64,000 bases of DNA from assembly GCA_015522695.1 (NCBI GenBank), contig WALT01000025.1, forward strand, positions 1 through 64,000, in the 5' to 3' direction. The DNA is from Nitrososphaerota archaeon. GTDB lineage: Archaea > Thermoproteota > Nitrososphaeria > Conexivisphaerales > Conexivisphaeraceae. The notes under the pieces were generated by a model. That model was not told the origin of the DNA, ran no database searches, and was given only the letters and a program-made list of their open reading frames with translations. Numbering within the stretch: the first letter of the stretch is position 1; each line of letters starts with the position of its first letter. A program made the translations under genes and the position numbers. Shown piece by piece: positions 24,030 to 33,462 of this stretch.

Positions 24030-24702
24030 TCCGGAGAGACAGGGGCTCTACTGGATAGAGCTGGACGGGAAGAAACTGCCGGCAACTCGAAGTCTGGCCC
24101 CTGACGTGTCCGTTTACGGAGAGCAGATAGTAAAAATCGATGACATCGAGTACAGGGTCTGGGATCCCTACAGGAGCAAGCTCGCTGCAGCGATATTAAA
24201 GGGTCTAGATAGATTTCCCTTAAAGCCGGGCTACAGAGTATTATATCTGGGGGCTTCCACCGGGACCACTGTTAGCCATGTGTCGGATATCGTCGGTGAT
24301 GACGGCATGGTCTTCGCCATCGAGGTTTCCTGCAGGGTGGCGAGGGAGCTCCTCGAAAGGGTAGCGAAGCATCGAAGGAACGTCATACCGGTAGTTGAGG
24401 ATGCGAGGAGACCCGATAATTACGGATTCGTATTCGGCAAGGTCGATCTCGAGTACTGCGACATAGCACAACCGGACCAGACGGAGATAGCTATAGCCAA
24501 CGCCAAGAAATATGTAAAGAGAGACGGCGATCTGCTTCTGGTCGTGAAGTCGAGGAGCATAGATGTGGTAAGGGCCCCTGAAGAGGTCATCAGGGGGGAG
24601 GCTAACAGGCTTTCCGATTCCGGATTCGAGGTTCTCCAGATAGTGGACCTGGAGCCCTATGATAGAGATCATGCGATGATACATGCAAGGTTGCCACCAT
24701 GA
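24010..24702 (+). CDS. flpA: Fibrillarin, sRNA-guided 2'-O-methyltransferase
   Basis: A 230-residue methyltransferase that carries out 2'-O-methylation in the C/D RNP with Nop5 and L7Ae. The N-terminal barrel (GLYWIELDGKKLPATRSL, VYGEQIV) is followed by the SAM site VLYLGASTGTTVSHVSD and FAIEVSCRVARELL, then the catalytic region DLEYCDIAQPDQTEIAI and LLLVVKSRSIDV. Start ATG lies inside the nop5 end after GGAAGGGTAGGAG. The nop5-fibrillarin pair is conserved in archaea. Confidence 0.95.
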   Translation: MVKVKHDPERQGLYWIELDGKKLPATRSLAPDVSVYGEQIVKIDDIEYRVWDPYRSKLAAAILKGLDRFPLKPGYRVLYLGASTGTTVSHVSDIVGDDGMVFAIEVSCRVARELLERVAKHRRNVIPVVEDARRPDNYGFVFGKVDLEYCDIAQPDQTEIAIANAKKYVKRDGDLLLVVKSRSIDVVRAPEEVIRGEANRLSDSGFEVLQIVDLEPYDRDHAMIHARLPP

Positions 24703-24837
24703 TCGGTGAGGGAGTTTCAGCGCTCGAGATTCCTCATTGAAAGACGACTTATCTCCCTGGCTCATGGAGCAAATCGAGCCTGTCGAGGGAACGTTTGGAC
24801 CTCATCTGGAGGGAAGGGGACATCGTCCTGGTAGCTG

Positions 24838-24999
24838 ATGTTGGAGATAACATGCGAGCTCCTTTTCCACAAAAATGACCTCCCGGACTATCTCAGACCG
24901 ATCGCCGCTTGTGAGGCTTTAGGACCAGAGAAAGCCGGATACCGTCGTGGATACCACTTCCAGGATGCCCGATATCATCTGGCCTTAGTCCACCTTTAA
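24838..24999 (+). CDS. Possible 53-codon open frame, unrecognised
   Basis: In the 312 bases between fibrillarin and radA, one plus-strand frame runs ATG-TAA for 53 codons with a protein-like composition (ELLFHKNDLPDYLRP, YRRGYHFQDARYHLAL). An overlapping frame just before it reads LIWREGDIVLVADVGDN, so this could be a decayed gene with a frameshift. No family is recognised and no clear promoter is seen. Treat as tentative. Confidence 0.25.
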   Translation: MLEITCELLFHKNDLPDYLRPIAACEALGPEKAGYRRGYHFQDARYHLALVHL

Positions 25000-25014
25000 G
25001 GGATCGACGACGAA

Positions 25015-26088
25015 CTAGCGTCTTCTATGCGTTTCCTCAGGATCGTCGATGCCCTTCTCGTTTATGAGAAAAACGGTCTCCATCTCGGGGAGATAGGGAC
25101 TATCTACCATCCTGGCGATCCTGTTCTTTCCCGCCTTCCTGAGGTATATCCTATATGTGACGGTATGTGCCACGACATGACCTCCAGTGGCCCTCGTTGG
25201 ATCCCCGAAGTAGAAGTCGGGTGCAGCCATGACCTGATTTGTTATCACGACGGCGACGTTATATGTCTCGGCTAGCCTCAGGAGCTGGTGCATGAGCATG
25301 TTCAGCCTTTGCTGCCTCTCAGCTAAAGTACCCCTCCCCAAGTATTCAGCCCTATAATGTGCAACTGCAGAGTCCAAGACGACGAGCTTATATCCTCCGG
25401 TTCCGAGGTAATCGCCCAATTCCCTGATGATCAGCTCCTGATGGGCGCTGTTATAGGCTCTAGCGACCACTATATTGTCCAACACGCTCGTGGGATCCAA
25501 TCCCCTGTCGTCCGCTATCTCAGCTATCCTCTCAGGCCTGAACGTGTTCTCCGTATCTATATATATCGCTCCGGCTTCAAGCCCCTCCTTCTCCTTCGGC
25601 AATTGCACGGTGACGGCCAGTGTATGACATATCTGTGTCTTTCCGGAGCCGAACTCACCATAGAACTCAGTTATCGCCCCCGTCTCGATTCCTCCACCAA
25701 GAAGTCTATCGAGGTTCTTAGATCCAACTGTTATCCTAGCTATCTTGTTTCTGATCTCGAGCAGCTGACGGGCCGTCATGAAATCCTTCGGCAGTAAACC
25801 CAGCTCTATGAGCCTGTTTCTAGCCTTGTTTATAAGCTCGGATGCCTTGCCCGTATCCCCGCCGAACACATCAGATACCTCACCGGTACCACGGCTAGCC
25901 AGGTCGAGTACGGTCTTTATACCGGTCTCGATGAGCTTCTGTTTCGTCGCTGGGCCCACACCAGGAAGGCTAGCCAGGTCGAGCTCCTTCAGATATTCCC
26001 CCCTGTTCTCCTTCCCCTCTGTATGCAACGCTGAATCCCAAGGACCTCGTCGGTCGACCGAGGCTTTTATAGGTGACGGATAAGCCAT
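25015..26088 (-). CDS. radA: RadA recombinase
   Basis: A 357-residue archaeal RecA/Rad51 recombinase that forms filaments on single-stranded DNA and drives strand exchange. An N-terminal helix-hairpin-helix domain ([20 protein letters not shown]) precedes the ATPase core with Walker A GEFGSGKT (144-151), Walker [20 protein letters not shown] and the L2 region [21 protein letters not shown]. No intein interrupts it. The start is uncertain: a TATA-like CCTATAAA at about 26066-26073 would fit the TTG at 26028 better than the ATG at 26088, unless it serves the divergent plus-strand gene. Confidence 0.95.
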   Translation of the reverse strand: MAYPSPIKASVDRRGPWDSALHTEGKENRGEYLKELDLASLPGVGPATKQKLIETGIKTVLDLASRGTGEVSDVFGGDTGKASELINKARNRLIELGLLPKDFMTARQLLEIRNKIARITVGSKNLDRLLGGGIETGAITEFYGEFGSGKTQICHTLAVTVQLPKEKEGLEAGAIYIDTENTFRPERIAEIADDRGLDPTSVLDNIVVARAYNSAHQELIIRELGDYLGTGGYKLVVLDSAVAHYRAEYLGRGTLAERQQRLNMLMHQLLRLAETYNVAVVITNQVMAAPDFYFGDPTRATGGHVVAHTVTYRIYLRKAGKNRIARMVDSPYLPEMETVFLINEKGIDDPEETHRRR

Positions 26089-26091
26089 CTC

Positions 26092-27300
26092 ATGACCATA
26101 AACTTGGAGGTCCTCCTCGTTCTCTCAACCCATGAGGACATTTCGAGGGATCTAGTTAAAGGATTTAGCGGGATCGGCTGTGACGTCAAGTTCACGAGGG
26201 GGAGGGTGATACTGGGCTCGTGCCGGGGGAATTCCATGGAAGCGGCTAGAAAGATATCTTGGTACCCAGGGGTGGACCTTGTCGGTTATGGCGTGCTGGT
26301 ATCATTGGGTGGAAAGGACCTCGGCGCGGTCGCCAAGGAACTGGTTGCACACATGAATACCGGGATGACGCCCGGAGATAAGGTATCCGTGTACGTCGAG
26401 CAGCTGGAGGGATCCGATGTGATGGAGGCAGATCTCCGCATGGCCGTAATGGCGGAGATCGTATCCCGACACGATGTGATTGTGGATGACGAGAAGCCGG
26501 ATAAGTTGTTCACGTTGCTGATCTTACGCGATTCTGTGTTGATATCATTTGGCTACATCAGAGGAGTGGGTGGATTACCGGTGGGCATGCTAGGAGATGC
26601 CGTCGTGCTCTATTCCGGAAATCGTGGCAGCGTGAGTACCCTCATCGCAGCTGCTGCATCTGGATATAGACCGCTGCCGTTGTTCGTGGAGATCGGTAAA
26701 CGTACACCGCCGACACTCATCAGAAAGGCGGTCATGAGCGCAACGACGGTACTGACAAACCTCGGCCTCGGCTGTGGGGAGATGCTCGTGACATATCTCC
26801 CCGATGGTGTGGTCAGGTCCATCGAGGCCCTCCCTAGATGGATGAGGGCATGGGGTTTCCACAGGCTTCTGGCTTGCATGGCCGCTGAGCTTGCCGATAG
26901 AAGGGGAGCCAAGGCCGTTTTCACCGGGGTAAGTGTAGAACCTGGATATCTTTCCCTTCTCGATGCATACATCGCTTCTCAAGCGGTGAGGGGGATTCCA
27001 TTCATATTCCCCGTATTAACCGGCACCATACTATTTCCCCAGGATGAGGAGCTGGAGAGGGTCCTCGATATGGGAGATGAGTGGAGGTATATCGAACCAT
27101 CTCAGGAATGGAGCTCTGCGAGACTCGTTGAGGCTGAAAGGATTTGGAGGGCCAGCGGCTTAGATGATCGTGTCGGGTCGCTCGTCGAGAGAGCCATGTA
27201 CAGGATAAAGGTCGACAAATCGCCTGTCGCGGCATATAGAGCTTTGGACGGTTATGCGTCGCAAAGGGAGAAACTAGAGAAGGCCTTCGAGGACGCCTAA
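26092..27300 (+). CDS. ThiI-like THUMP-domain protein with degenerate PP-loop
   Basis: A 402-residue protein. The N-terminal 165 residues look like the NFLD/THUMP RNA-binding part of ThiI, ending in the family junction GVGGLPVG. The next segment should hold the ATP-binding SGGxDS loop of 4-thiouridine synthases, but reads [15 protein letters not shown], so canonical adenylation residues are missing. The remaining half follows the alpha/beta layout ([34 protein letters not shown]). It may bind tRNA without being an active sulfurtransferase, or the motif may have diverged. It is divergent from radA across three bases and convergent with the glycosyltransferase gene. Confidence 0.65.
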   Translation: MTINLEVLLVLSTHEDISRDLVKGFSGIGCDVKFTRGRVILGSCRGNSMEAARKISWYPGVDLVGYGVLVSLGGKDLGAVAKELVAHMNTGMTPGDKVSVYVEQLEGSDVMEADLRMAVMAEIVSRHDVIVDDEKPDKLFTLLILRDSVLISFGYIRGVGGLPVGMLGDAVVLYSGNRGSVSTLIAAAASGYRPLPLFVEIGKRTPPTLIRKAVMSATTVLTNLGLGCGEMLVTYLPDGVVRSIEALPRWMRAWGFHRLLACMAAELADRRGAKAVFTGVSVEPGYLSLLDAYIASQAVRGIPFIFPVLTGTILFPQDEELERVLDMGDEWRYIEPSQEWSSARLVEAERIWRASGLDDRVGSLVERAMYRIKVDKSPVAAYRALDGYASQREKLEKAFEDA

Positions 27301-28434
27301 TGTGCTTTCAATAGGGCTGAGTCCCCTGGCTAGTTGTGATATCCTCCTCGCGTTCCTGTGGATCCTTTCATCTTTATATACACTGGATACGGCGTCGGCT
27401 ATCCGTCTGCCGCTGATCATATCGGATCTCCTTATCGTCATCGCAAAACCGAGCCTCTCGGCCTTCATCGCATTGCTCTCTTGCTCTCCATGAAAGGGTA
27501 TCGGCAGGAGGATGGAGGGCTTGCCCATGAACGCGAGCTTGCTCAGCGTCACGTGGCCGGATCTAGCTACCACGACATCTGCATGCTCGATCAGTTCATC
27601 GAGACACTCACACCACTCGTAGAGAAGCACATAGTCGGATATCCTGATGGGGGAGGTGCTACCGCTGGCGATTCCGGACGAAATCACCGAGGTCCAGCCC
27701 ATCGATTCCAATATCTTGGCTGCGATGATGACCTTCTTTATGATGAGGGCCTTAGTCTCCTCCGGTCCACTTATCGTGAACACGGCCAGCTTCCTTCCCC
27801 TCGGTATTGTGGGGAGATTTCGACATCGCGAGAAGCTGACGATGAAGCCCACGAAGACTAGTTTATTCTTCACAGGGAGCACGAGTTTGACCTGTTCCTC
27901 GGCTAGCGTGTAGGGAGGAGGGAGATCCGGTATGATTATCTTCTCCGCGGCCGACCATAGAAGCCCGAGGACCTGTGCCGGCAGCGATTGGACGACCTCC
28001 CTCACTGGACCGTCGACATGGGGCATGAGCAGCCGAACCTGATTTATCATCAGGATCCCTGGGATTCCATGACGCCACCCAACGAGCAAAGGTGTGAGTC
28101 TGGAATCCGACAGCAGAACGCTGGGTTTAAGCGATCTGACGATCGTCTCCTCGAGCCTCAGCTGAAGATATAGGGATGCGAATGCCTCTGGAAACCTCTT
28201 CAAGGTCCTCTTGAACAACATCCTCCCTTCAGAGCCCCATGTGACGTCTATCCCGAGGGTCTCCATACAGTCGATCCCCCTCGATCTCAAATACCTCAGG
28301 CCTTGACCCCAGCTGCTCGCCACAACGTGAAACCCCTCCCTCTTCGCCGCATCCAACACTAAGTACGTTCTATACGCGTGGCCTAGTCCTGTACCGAAAA
28401 CGGGGGCGTAGAGACTTAAGCTTTCAGACCTCAA
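27274..28434 (-). CDS. Glycosyltransferase-like protein (GT-B / MurG-like, COG1819 type)
   Basis: A 386-residue protein with a two-domain GT-B layout. The N-terminal glycine motif FGTGLGHAYRTYLVLDAA resembles the donor loop of MurG and UDP-glycosyltransferases. The C-terminal half has DVVVARSGHVTLSKLAFMGKPSILLPIPFHGEQ followed by the nucleotide-sugar motif QESNAMKAERLGFA, both typical of this group. Donor and acceptor are unknown. It heads toward, and overlaps by 27 bases, the THUMP gene. It overlaps AMMECR1 by 11 bases on the same strand. Confidence 0.75.
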   Translation of the reverse strand: MRSESLSLYAPVFGTGLGHAYRTYLVLDAAKREGFHVVASSWGQGLRYLRSRGIDCMETLGIDVTWGSEGRMLFKRTLKRFPEAFASLYLQLRLEETIVRSLKPSVLLSDSRLTPLLVGWRHGIPGILMINQVRLLMPHVDGPVREVVQSLPAQVLGLLWSAAEKIIIPDLPPPYTLAEEQVKLVLPVKNKLVFVGFIVSFSRCRNLPTIPRGRKLAVFTISGPEETKALIIKKVIIAAKILESMGWTSVISSGIASGSTSPIRISDYVLLYEWCECLDELIEHADVVVARSGHVTLSKLAFMGKPSILLPIPFHGEQESNAMKAERLGFAMTIRRSDMISGRRIADAVSSVYKDERIHRNARRISQLARGLSPIESTLGVLEGLL

Positions 28435-29038
28435 GTTCTCTTCTTATTATCCCTCCCCTCGGCTTTTCCTCCTCGAAGACCACGGCTTGGAACGTCGATA
28501 TTTTAGGTTTCGAGGTCAGCCAGCAATCCGGCTGGGCTCCGGCCTTCATACACGCATATGAGAGGTACTCGTCCACATTCCATCCCTCCTCCACGGGTAC
28601 TTGAGGTAGGAGAAGGCCGGATCCCATGGTCCATGTCACCATGACACCGTCCCTGCCCACCTTTACCTTATCCCTGAGCTCCAGTGGTTTTCCATACACA
28701 ACCTCTCTAGGTTCTGTAAGCACGCTTACCTCGACCGTGATCGTCCCGACGGATGAAGCTGGAAGTGGAGGGAAGCGGGGATCATTGACGGCTGCATCGA
28801 CAGCTGAGTCGATGACAGCTTTGACCAGGGGTTGAACTGGATATGGTCTGCCGATGCAGCCCCTCAGGTCCCCATCGGGATATCCCCTAAGTGTGACGAA
28901 GGCACCTCTGTTGAGCCTGAGTCTATCGGGGGTATCTAGGGGTGGACCGATACTGTTGCCTGAAGATAAGTACTCCTCGATCGCCCTCCTGGCCAGCCTA
29001 ACTAGGAATCGACCTTCTTCAAGCGTGTACAACTCCAT
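28424..29038 (-). CDS. AMMECR1-domain protein
   Basis: A protein of about 204 residues from ATG 29038 (MELYTLEEGRFLVRLARRAI), which overlaps the end of the Mut7-C gene by 20 bases. The AMMECR1 hallmark LRGCIGRPYPVQPLVKAV is intact, followed by FPPLPASSVGTITVEVSVL, VTWTMGSGLLLPQVPVEEGW and CWL. The family is universal in archaea and eukaryotes. Its biochemical function is not firmly known, though it often neighbours MEMO and radical SAM genes. Confidence 0.92.
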   Translation of the reverse strand: MELYTLEEGRFLVRLARRAIEEYLSSGNSIGPPLDTPDRLRLNRGAFVTLRGYPDGDLRGCIGRPYPVQPLVKAVIDSAVDAAVNDPRFPPLPASSVGTITVEVSVLTEPREVVYGKPLELRDKVKVGRDGVMVTWTMGSGLLLPQVPVEEGWNVDEYLSYACMKAGAQPDCWLTSKPKISTFQAVVFEEEKPRGGIIRRELEV

Positions 29039-29540
29039 CGTCCTCTTCCTCCAACAGCGCGTTAAGTTTTCTCTCCAACTTCTTAATATTTCCCCATTGC
29101 CTACCGACCCAATAGATGCGGCCACACTCGAGACATACGTAGAACTCATCCACGGAGTCCAGGACCTTCCTCGGGACCCTACCTCTCACCAATTCCTTAT
29201 CTTTAATCACGGTGACCGGGGTATTACAGTGGGGACATCTTGCGGTTGTGGGATCTATGTTCACGTATTTTACACCTAGACCTCTGAGGATATATGCTAA
29301 TGACAGGTCGTCTGAGCTTTCGACGAATAGCGCCTTCACACCCCTTCTAGATGCATCCTCATATAATCGTACATCCCCGGTTATCAATATCCTTCCCGAT
29401 GAATCGGCGAGTTCTAGAAGCCTTCGGTCATCTACACCGCCTACATAGAGCGTATCATAGCCCAGTAGCCTGAGTTTTCTAGCTAGACTTCCCAACATTC
29501 CATCGACTATCAGCCTATGCTTAGAGCGGTTGTGGTCCAC
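29019..29540 (-). CDS. Mut7-C RNAse-domain protein with zinc ribbon
   Basis: A 173-residue PIN-like nuclease of the Mut7-C family. LIVDGMLGSLARKLRLLGYDT is the diagnostic N-terminus with the first acidic residue, and RILITGDVRLYEDASRRG carries the second. The C-terminal zinc ribbon has CPHC and CLECGRIYWVG about 40 residues apart. Probably a ribonuclease; substrate unknown. It overlaps the CBS gene upstream by 20 bases. Confidence 0.9.
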   Translation of the reverse strand: MDHNRSKHRLIVDGMLGSLARKLRLLGYDTLYVGGVDDRRLLELADSSGRILITGDVRLYEDASRRGVKALFVESSDDLSLAYILRGLGVKYVNIDPTTARCPHCNTPVTVIKDKELVRGRVPRKVLDSVDEFYVCLECGRIYWVGRQWGNIKKLERKLNALLEEEDDGVVHA

Positions 29541-30108
29541 GCTTCCCTAATTCAGCCCTGCATTCCTCACAAAGAAACTTTCCGTCGACCTCGACCAGAT
29601 AATCTGACCATTGACCACACATGTCGCAGTAGCCGGAGACGTACTTCCTCCTCCTAACGATTTCGCCGCTCAATATCCTCGCCTTCTCAGACAGCACATC
29701 GAGGACTTCGGGAACCACGTTCAATACGTCGGACATCGACACTATCCCTGTCACACGTCCCTTACGGGTGACCACAAGCCTCTTTATTCCCTTCTTCCTC
29801 ATCACCCTGACAGCCTGTGTTATCTCAGATTCGGCATCTATCGTCTCGACCGGGCTGCTCATGACCTCTCTGGCACGGACCTCACTCGGCCGCTTGTTCA
29901 CAGCCACGACCTTCTGTATTACGTCGCCATCGGTTACGATCCCGGCGACTTCCCCGTGTTCATCTATTATGACTACGCTGCCGACCTCGTATGCCCTCAT
30001 CTTGCTCGCTAGGTCTGCGATGGTCTCATCGGGAGGCGACGAGATTATGGGGTTATTCATTATATCTCTGACCCTTATCCTCACAGTTATTATCGGATCG
30101 CCGGACAT
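29521..30108 (-). CDS. Tandem CBS-domain protein with C-terminal zinc ribbon
   Basis: A 195-residue protein with two CBS motifs (VRDIMNNPIISSPPDETIAD...GIVTDGDVIQKVV and VMSSPVETIDAESEITQAVR...GIVSMSDVLNV), which usually bind adenosine nucleotides. A C-terminal zinc-binding segment follows (CDMCGQWSDY...CEECRAELG). It may sense energy state and pass it to a partner through the zinc ribbon. It is the first gene of the chain CBS, Mut7-C, AMMECR1, glycosyltransferase, all overlapping. The start ATG is preceded by the NFACT gene end 40 bases away. Confidence 0.88.
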   Translation of the reverse strand: MSGDPIITVRIRVRDIMNNPIISSPPDETIADLASKMRAYEVGSVVIIDEHGEVAGIVTDGDVIQKVVAVNKRPSEVRAREVMSSPVETIDAESEITQAVRVMRKKGIKRLVVTRKGRVTGIVSMSDVLNVVPEVLDVLSEKARILSGEIVRRRKYVSGYCDMCGQWSDYLVEVDGKFLCEECRAELGKRGPQPL

Positions 30109-30148
30109 TATTATCTCCTGGCCTCCTGCCGAGCGCTCCTTAGCCCTT

Positions 30149-32092
30149 CTATGTTCTTAAGCGTTTACCCTTTGCCAGCCCCACGATCCTGCTCGAACCC
30201 GGCGGCAGGAGCCTTTGGATGTTGTCCAAGTTAAGTTCCCCTCCCATCTCCTCGAGCACGTCCTGCGGCGCGTGATCCTTTAAAACCCTAAGTGACTTCT
30301 TCGCCATGTCGGAAGGTTTCAAATATCCAGGCTCTATCATGATATAGACGAGCCCGTGCTCATGGATCGCCGTAGAGGGACCTGAGCACAGTTTGTACGA
30401 ATCCTCAGATGGATCCAATATTATGCCCACCGCCAGTTGTAGTCGAAGGCCCTTGATGTATGTGCGCTCCCCATAGATCATGAAGCTGCCCCTCGGGAGA
30501 TATTCGCCACTAGGTGCCCTAGTGCTCACCTGCTCCGGATACACGTAATATGCGTCGGCTGCAAATAGACCTTCCCTCCAGGCACGGCTGAAACTGACGA
30601 CCGCTTGTGCCACTTCGATCACATCCCTTTCATCGTGCGATTTTCTGCCGCCCTTAAGTAAAAAGAAAGGAGATCCAGCTATCTCAGCATGAAAGACTAT
30701 GTCGCTGGGATCTGCATAACGCCTGATCAGTGCGGAGTTGCTCGATGCCTCCCTACCACCTACTGCAAGGATACCGGCGCTTGTGTAGAACCAGCGATAT
30801 CTTTCATACCACTTTTTGTACGATCCCTTGATCTTCGATCCTTCCAAGGTCTTGGCGGCGACGTCGAGCTTCTCCTTGAGTTCTACCAGCCGCCCTTCAG
30901 CACGATCGCGCTTCTCCTTGATGGACTTGGCGGCGACGTCGAGCCTTTTCGCCAGATCAAATACCTTCGAAGCGATCCTGAATCTATTATCCAGTCTTAT
31001 CACCTCGTTACCTATATGGATACGGTCGCCGGCGACGATCATATCGGTGTACATCTTCGCCAGATCCTGCAGGACGCTGGCCACCTCCACCTCTCCCCTC
31101 ATAAGTCTCGATGCAATATCCCTGGTCTCGATGGCCTTCCTCCTGTATTCCTCCATCAGTTCAGAATATCTTTCGATCCCTTGCTCGATCCTCCTCATCT
31201 CCTCGATCGAGCTGGACAACTTAGAACCCAAGGCCAACCTCCCGAGCTCCTCACCGAAGGCAGAATCCAAAGCCTCGGAGGGACTGCTAAATTCCCTTTG
31301 GCTAAAGCCGATATCCTCCAAGCTTCTAAGTCTGATGGAGCTTACTTCGACCGATCGTCCACCGCTATCATAGTACAGGTAAAGGCCGCTGCCGGCTAAA
31401 AGCTCATTCGCGAGCCTCTTGAGCTCCTGTGAAAGGAAGATGACGTCCTCCTCATGAAGGGATTTCGCCTCAACGCCCTTGCTTATACCCACCCTCCATA
31501 GAAGCTCCTCCAGGTACTTCCTTGGAGCAAGGAAGCTCATGCCGAGCGCCTTCTCCACCGGTTTATCGGTCCCCAGGGCATCCCTGATCTCATCGGACGA
31601 TGCATCGAGAAGGCTTTTCCTCCCGATCTCCGGCTGTACATATCGGATACCAGCCCTGACCTGACGCCTATCTCCAACGATCTCGTGTAGGGCAGTTAGG
31701 ATAATCCCTTCTCGATCGGTGACTATGACATTACCATGTCCGAAAAACTCCATGTACATGTTCCTCCTGCTCGACGGAGTTGAAAGCGTGAACATCACTA
31801 TCCGCTCCTGAGGCAAAGCGCTGGAGGATTCTATTTTGAACCTGTTCAAGTACTTCCTTAGTAGTCTAGTACCTTCATCCATATCGGCGAGCTTTGGGGC
31901 CTCCGTTGTAATCCATGCAGCCCTCCTCACGTGGATCAGGAGCAGTTTATCATGGGCCTCCGGCTTCCTGAGCCTAAGGACATATGCACCCTTCCCTACG
32001 GGGTAAACATTATTAATATAATAACCTCGAAGCTTCGCATCGAACTCCATGCCTAAAGGTCTGAATTCGAACCAAGTAAGGTCCAAGACCAT
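30149..32092 (-). CDS. Rqc2/NEMF-type NFACT protein
   Basis: A 647-residue homolog of eukaryotic NEMF/Rqc2 and bacterial RqcH, which bind stalled large ribosomal subunits and recruit tRNA for C-terminal tailing. The NFACT-N part begins with LRGYYINNVYPVGKGAYVLRL. Helix-hairpin-helix and coiled-coil regions span about residues 230-440. The NFACT-R domain is KWYERYRWFYTSAGILAVGGREASSN...DIVFHAEIAGSPFFLLK. TATA-like TATTTAATC on the minus strand (about 32122-32130) supports the start at 32092, although this overlaps the divergent membrane-protein gene by 44 bases. Confidence 0.9.
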   Translation of the reverse strand: MVLDLTWFEFRPLGMEFDAKLRGYYINNVYPVGKGAYVLRLRKPEAHDKLLLIHVRRAAWITTEAPKLADMDEGTRLLRKYLNRFKIESSSALPQERIVMFTLSTPSSRRNMYMEFFGHGNVIVTDREGIILTALHEIVGDRRQVRAGIRYVQPEIGRKSLLDASSDEIRDALGTDKPVEKALGMSFLAPRKYLEELLWRVGISKGVEAKSLHEEDVIFLSQELKRLANELLAGSGLYLYYDSGGRSVEVSSIRLRSLEDIGFSQREFSSPSEALDSAFGEELGRLALGSKLSSSIEEMRRIEQGIERYSELMEEYRRKAIETRDIASRLMRGEVEVASVLQDLAKMYTDMIVAGDRIHIGNEVIRLDNRFRIASKVFDLAKRLDVAAKSIKEKRDRAEGRLVELKEKLDVAAKTLEGSKIKGSYKKWYERYRWFYTSAGILAVGGREASSNSALIRRYADPSDIVFHAEIAGSPFFLLKGGRKSHDERDVIEVAQAVVSFSRAWREGLFAADAYYVYPEQVSTRAPSGEYLPRGSFMIYGERTYIKGLRLQLAVGIILDPSEDSYKLCSGPSTAIHEHGLVYIMIEPGYLKPSDMAKKSLRVLKDHAPQDVLEEMGGELNLDNIQRLLPPGSSRIVGLAKGKRLRT

Positions 32093-32378
32093 CGAGGCTA
32101 GGGATGTCGAGGGGAGATTAAATATTGTCTACTGGATCCGCATAACTGCAGGGATAATAGCTGGCATAGCCTCTGGACTTTATCACTGGGCCCTGCCTCA
32201 GCCGATGGGTAGCATAGCGATCGTGATATTGGTATATATACTGACGATACCGGTGGCGATCACGTTGTTCGGCAACGTTCGAACGCCCAAGAAGATGTAC
32301 TCTCATGGTATAGGAGGTTATGTTATATGGTGGTTCGTCGCCTATTCCATATACCTCTCGATGATAATCAGAGCTTAA
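32049..32378 (+). CDS. Small EMC6-like membrane protein
   Basis: A 109-residue protein. A 30-residue hydrophilic N-terminus is followed by three hydrophobic segments (ITAGIIAGIASGLYHWAL, GSIAIVILVYILTIPVAITL, GGYVIWWFVAYSIYLSMII). Size, the charged loop before the last helix (TPKKMYSHGIGGY) and topology resemble archaeal homologs of EMC6, a subunit of the ER membrane protein complex; I hold this as likely, not certain. The only in-frame start is ATG 32049, inside the 5' end of the divergent NFACT gene. It converges on the RadB-like gene with a one-base gap. Confidence 0.6.
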   Translation: MPKGLNSNQVRSKTIEARDVEGRLNIVYWIRITAGIIAGIASGLYHWALPQPMGSIAIVILVYILTIPVAITLFGNVRTPKKMYSHGIGGYVIWWFVAYSIYLSMIIRA

Positions 32379-32379
32379 C

Positions 32380-33030
32380 TTAGATGTCTTCCACACCTCT
32401 CGATGTTATCCTGAAATGGACCTCCACATCGTGTATGGATGCTGAATACACGCCCTGGGCCTTTCTCCTGAGTTTCACGAAACAGTCCAGATAAGGCCAA
32501 CTATAATCATAGCCAGCCGGCTTCTCCATACCGGTCCCTGGATCATATCTGACGGGATATGCAGCCATCGCAGGGAGGCCATGAACTGTAGAGGTCTGGG
32601 ATACGACCATGAGCAGATGCGACAAGGCGGCTGGGCTATCGTACCATAGGAGTACGTTCACCGGGTTATCGAGAAGCAAAAGATAGTCCCGATCGACCGT
32701 CGTCCTTTGAAGAAGCTCGATGAAGCTCTGGGTGGAATCCCTGTCGCTGATCCTGGTGATCAATATCCTATCGAGAACCTGGTCCTCATCTAAACCGCGA
32801 TATCGATATCTAGCTATCTCAGCCAACCGTTCTGCAGGTGGAGTTCCACCGAAGTCTGCTAATATGACCCTGCCACAAGATCGGGAATAGAGCACTGCAG
32901 CCGTATATAGCAGCTGTGATTTACCACTTCCAGCTGGGCCATAAAAACCGATAAAAAGAGGAGGAGATGGTTTGAGAACTCCATCCAGTTTCCCGATTCC
33001 AAAGGAGATCCTGTGGCAGCCCTTCAACAT
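32380..33030 (-). CDS. RadB/KaiC-like RecA-fold ATPase
   Basis: A 216-residue ATPase core without the N-terminal HhH domain of RadA. Walker A is GPAGSGKS (about residues 31-38, FIGFYGPAGSGKSQLLYTAA) and Walker B is YLLLLDNPVNVLLWYD. It resembles archaeal Rad51 paralogs (RadB, aRadC), which modulate RadA rather than exchange strands themselves. The exact subgroup is unclear. The final residues FRITSRGVEDI match the strand order of the fold. The ATG start at 33030 has no strong promoter signal upstream. Confidence 0.78.
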   Translation of the reverse strand: MLKGCHRISFGIGKLDGVLKPSPPLFIGFYGPAGSGKSQLLYTAAVLYSRSCGRVILADFGGTPPAERLAEIARYRYRGLDEDQVLDRILITRISDRDSTQSFIELLQRTTVDRDYLLLLDNPVNVLLWYDSPAALSHLLMVVSQTSTVHGLPAMAAYPVRYDPGTGMEKPAGYDYSWPYLDCFVKLRRKAQGVYSASIHDVEVHFRITSRGVEDI

Positions 33031-33462
33031 AGTTATACGGGACGAGAAGGTTAATAATAGCTTCCAAGGATCACCTCCATCGGCGAACGCCCCATGGAGC
33101 CCGCCCGTAACCCAGACGTCGAGCTATTGGGATCTCGATATCCGAGGATCGGGGTAGCCGTCGTTTAAGCACGATTCCACCTTCGAACGAGGCCATCGCC
33201 CTACATCGGATTTGAGAGGGAAAGATCGTTATAGGACCCATATGGCGATGTTGCGAGATCTTGGCCCGGTTAGAAATGGGAAGATGGAGGGCAAAATCCA
33301 TCGGAGGAAAGATCAGACCAATCCGATCGGATACGCTATATGGAAGAGCCGAGGACCCTTGAACCGAGATGTGTTGAGACGGATCATCGGAGGTTTTCAA
33401 ACCAGCTACCATCGCGATATGACAGTATTTATATGGGGGCTGTGACCAGAGAAAGGAGGGTT
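33031..33462. other. Intergenic region, no supported gene apart from the LSm promoter
   Basis: About 430 bases. A TATA-like ATTTATATGG (33427-33436) lies about 25-30 bases before the LSm start. Open frames on both strands here use CGA/CGG/CGT arginine codons unlike the window's AGG habit, and match no family I know. No tRNA or snoRNA pattern was found. Confidence 0.5.

Noticed and set aside
33160-33190. TTCGAAC resembling a tRNA T-loop
   Set aside because: Flanking bases do not form a five-pair T stem and no acceptor or anticodon arm fits.
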